Source: Clostridia bacterium (lineage in GTDB: Bacteria > Bacillota > Clostridia > Oscillospirales > CAG-272). Taken from it: a DNA stretch of 5,913 bases. Each line of letters starts with the position of its first letter. The first letter of the stretch is position 1. The position numbers and the translations under genes were made by a program. The stretch is taken from positions 1 to 5,913 of the forward strand of contig CAAGKS010000137.1 of the NCBI GenBank assembly GCA_900770605.1. The letters run 5' to 3'. Shown here one piece after another: positions 4,731-5,913 of this stretch. The notes below the pieces were generated by a model. It worked only from the letters and a program-made list of their open reading frames with translations, was not told the DNA's origin and did not search any database.

Positions 4731-5913
4731 ATGAAAAAATACGTGAAGACGCTTCTGGCTACTATTCTTACTGCTCTCATCGCAATTGCCTGTATGTTTA
4801 CTCTTACGATGTGCGACGAAGAACAGGTTCCTGATAATCCTTCTACGGATAATACACCCCCCGTGGCTTGTGAGCACGTCTATGCAGACTGGGTAATAAC
4901 CCAAGAGCCCTCTTGTGTAGAGGACGGGCTTAAGACCGGCAGATGTATTTATTGCAAAAGCGAAACCGATGAAGTGATACCTGCTATCGGACACACCGAG
5001 GTGATAGATTCCGCCAAAGCTGCGAGCTGCACAGCTACAGGGCTGACCGAGGGCTCACACTGCTCCGTTTGCAATACGGTTCTTACGGCGCAAGTAGTTA
5101 TATCGATAAAACCTCACACAGAGGTCGTGGACGCGGCGGTTGAGGCGACGTGTACGGCAACGGGACTCACCGAGGGAAAGCACTGCGCCGATTGTGGAAC
5201 GGTTATTGTAGCTCAGACTGTCGTCCCTGTAGCAAGTCATACGGTGGTTATAGACACGCATAAAGCTCCTTCTTGTACTGCCGCAGGTCTTACCGAAGGC
5301 AAACACTGTTCCGTATGCGGAATGGTTATTGTTGCGCAGAATGAAATCGCGGCGCTTGGACATAACGAAGTAATTGACGAAGCTGTAGCGCCTACCTGTA
5401 CGAGTAATGGCGCAACGCAAGGAACTCACTGTTCTGCCTGCGGCGAAATATTGACCGCGCAAAAAGTTATTGCGGCGCTCGGACATAGCGAAGTTATAGA
5501 CGCCTATAAAGTTCCTTCTTGTACCGCAACCGGTCTTACCGAGGGAAAGCATTGCTCGGTGTGTGGAGAAATCACAATTGTTCAGACTATTGTTCCCGCC
5601 AAGGGTCATGCTGAGATTGTAGATGAACGCATTGAAGCCTCCTGTACCGAACCTGGTCTTACAGAAGGAAAGCACTGTTCCGTATGCGGAATAGTTATTA
5701 TCGCACAGAATGAAATCGCTGCACTGGGGCACGATGAAGTAATTGACGAAGCTGTAACGCCTACCTGTACAAGTGACGGTCTTACGCGAGGAGCTCACTG
5801 CTCTGTTTGCGGCGAGATTTTTGTTGCCCAGGAAGTTATCTCTGCGCTTGGCCACAATGAGGTTATAGACGCGTATAAGGTTCCCTCTTGCACAGCCACG
5901 GGTCTCACTGAAG
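4731..5913 (+). CDS. Exported Cys/His tandem-repeat surface protein (3' end off window)
   Basis: The gene is open from ATG 4731 to the edge (394 codons), with AAAGGA (4717-4722) 8 nt upstream. Residues 1-28 form an export signal: MKKYVK, a hydrophobic core, then LTMC. C28 (or C21 in AIAC) could be a lipidation site, though neither is a good lipobox; the D/P/T/N-rich stretch 29-46 resembles the spacer after a lipoprotein anchor. A divergent first module (about 47-87) carries CEHVYADW, C62 and CIYC. From residue 88 come 41-residue repeats with consensus GHxEVIDxAxxPxCTxxG then LTEGxHCSVCGxxxxAQ. Each has three Cys and two His at fixed places, suggesting a small metal-binding or disulfide-stabilised module. 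Such Cys repeats occur in large surface proteins of gut Firmicutes, usually as stalks or linkers. Function unknown; any catalytic or anchoring domain would be beyond the window. Confidence 0.85.
   Translation, partial: MKKYVKTLLATILTALIAIACMFTLTMCDEEQVPDNPSTDNTPPVACEHVYADWVITQEPSCVEDGLKTGRCIYCKSETDEVIPAIGHTEVIDSAKAASCTATGLTEGSHCSVCNTVLTAQVVISIKPHTEVVDAAVEATCTATGLTEGKHCADCGTVIVAQTVVPVASHTVVIDTHKAPSCTAAGLTEGKHCSVCGMVIVAQNEIAALGHNEVIDEAVAPTCTSNGATQGTHCSACGEILTAQKVIAALGHSEVIDAYKVPSCTATGLTEGKHCSVCGEITIVQTIVPAKGHAEIVDERIEASCTEPGLTEGKHCSVCGIVIIAQNEIAALGHDEVIDEAVTPTCTSDGLTRGAHCSVCGEIFVAQEVISALGHNEVIDAYKVPSCTATGLTE
4992..5913 (+). repeat. 123-bp in-frame tandem repeats with a 369-bp super-repeat
   Basis: Seven full units start at 4992, 5115, 5238, 5361, 5484, 5607 and 5730, with an eighth starting at 5853 and cut by the edge. 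Every full unit is exactly 123 bp (41 codons) with no indels. Unit positions H1, D6, C13, T14, G17, T19, G21, H23, C24, C27 and Q34 are invariant in the full units. Units resemble the one three places on more than their neighbours: 3 and 6 share QNEIAALG, 4 and 7 share EVIDEAV and PTCTS, 5 and 8 share DAYKVPSCTATGLTE, 2 and 5 share QT(V/I)VP. Bases 5305-5410 and 5674-5779 differ at about 15 of 106 positions by hand count. Confidence 0.92.

Noticed and set aside
4527..4994. 155-codon minus-strand ORF across the spacer and the repeat-gene start
   Set aside because: It is the complement of the poly-T spacer and the signal-peptide region, is low-complexity and lacks a start signal.
5055..5855. 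266-codon minus-strand ORF opposite the repeat gene
   Set aside because: The 123-bp period is a multiple of three, so an open antisense frame in one unit stays open in all. It has no ribosome binding site and the sense frame has the signal peptide and start signals.

Overview
The window looks like a chromosomal piece from a low-to-mid GC Firmicute, most likely an uncultured gut clostridium (Oscillospiraceae/Christensenellales type). This is inferred from strong AGGAG-type ribosome binding sites on almost every gene, sigma-A promoters close to consensus (three share a 17-bp spacer and a TGn extension before TATAAT), a MarR plus ABC-exporter operon typical of Clostridia, and a Cys-rich tandem-repeat surface protein of a kind common in gut Firmicutes. 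No tRNA, rRNA, CRISPR array or intact mobile element was seen.

Left part (1-1600). A minus-strand operon, marR-ABC exporter, is read toward the left edge. The MarR-type regulator and the exporter overlap by ATGA. Its promoter is a perfect TTGACA-N17-TATAAT, and a perfect 14-bp palindrome GTTGCATATGCAAC plus a further half-site lie at and just after the start of transcription, which fits autorepression. A second promoter fires rightward from the same 200-bp intergenic region.

Middle part (1600-2820). On the plus strand come a TIGR04076-type small Cys-containing protein, a 52-aa single-pass membrane peptide, a frameshifted remnant of a small secreted-protein gene, and an ArsC/Spx-family thioredoxin-fold protein with a CxxC motif.

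Right-middle (2857-4217). A complete L-rhamnose isomerase gene (rhaA) stands without other rhamnose genes in view and ends at a strong intrinsic terminator.

Right part (4220-5913). Two convergent genes, one with its own promoter and ribosome binding site, are both truncated where they meet (about 4355-4370). This looks like a deletion or rearrangement scar. A 190-bp AT-rich spacer with two poly-T runs follows. Then an exported, possibly lipid-anchored protein begins, built from 41-residue (123-bp) repeats with invariant Cys and His. The repeats are arranged in a three-unit, 369-bp super-repeat and run off the window. This repeat protein is the most interesting item here. The exporter operon, rhaA and the repeat protein look like separate units, and I see no evidence that they form one system.
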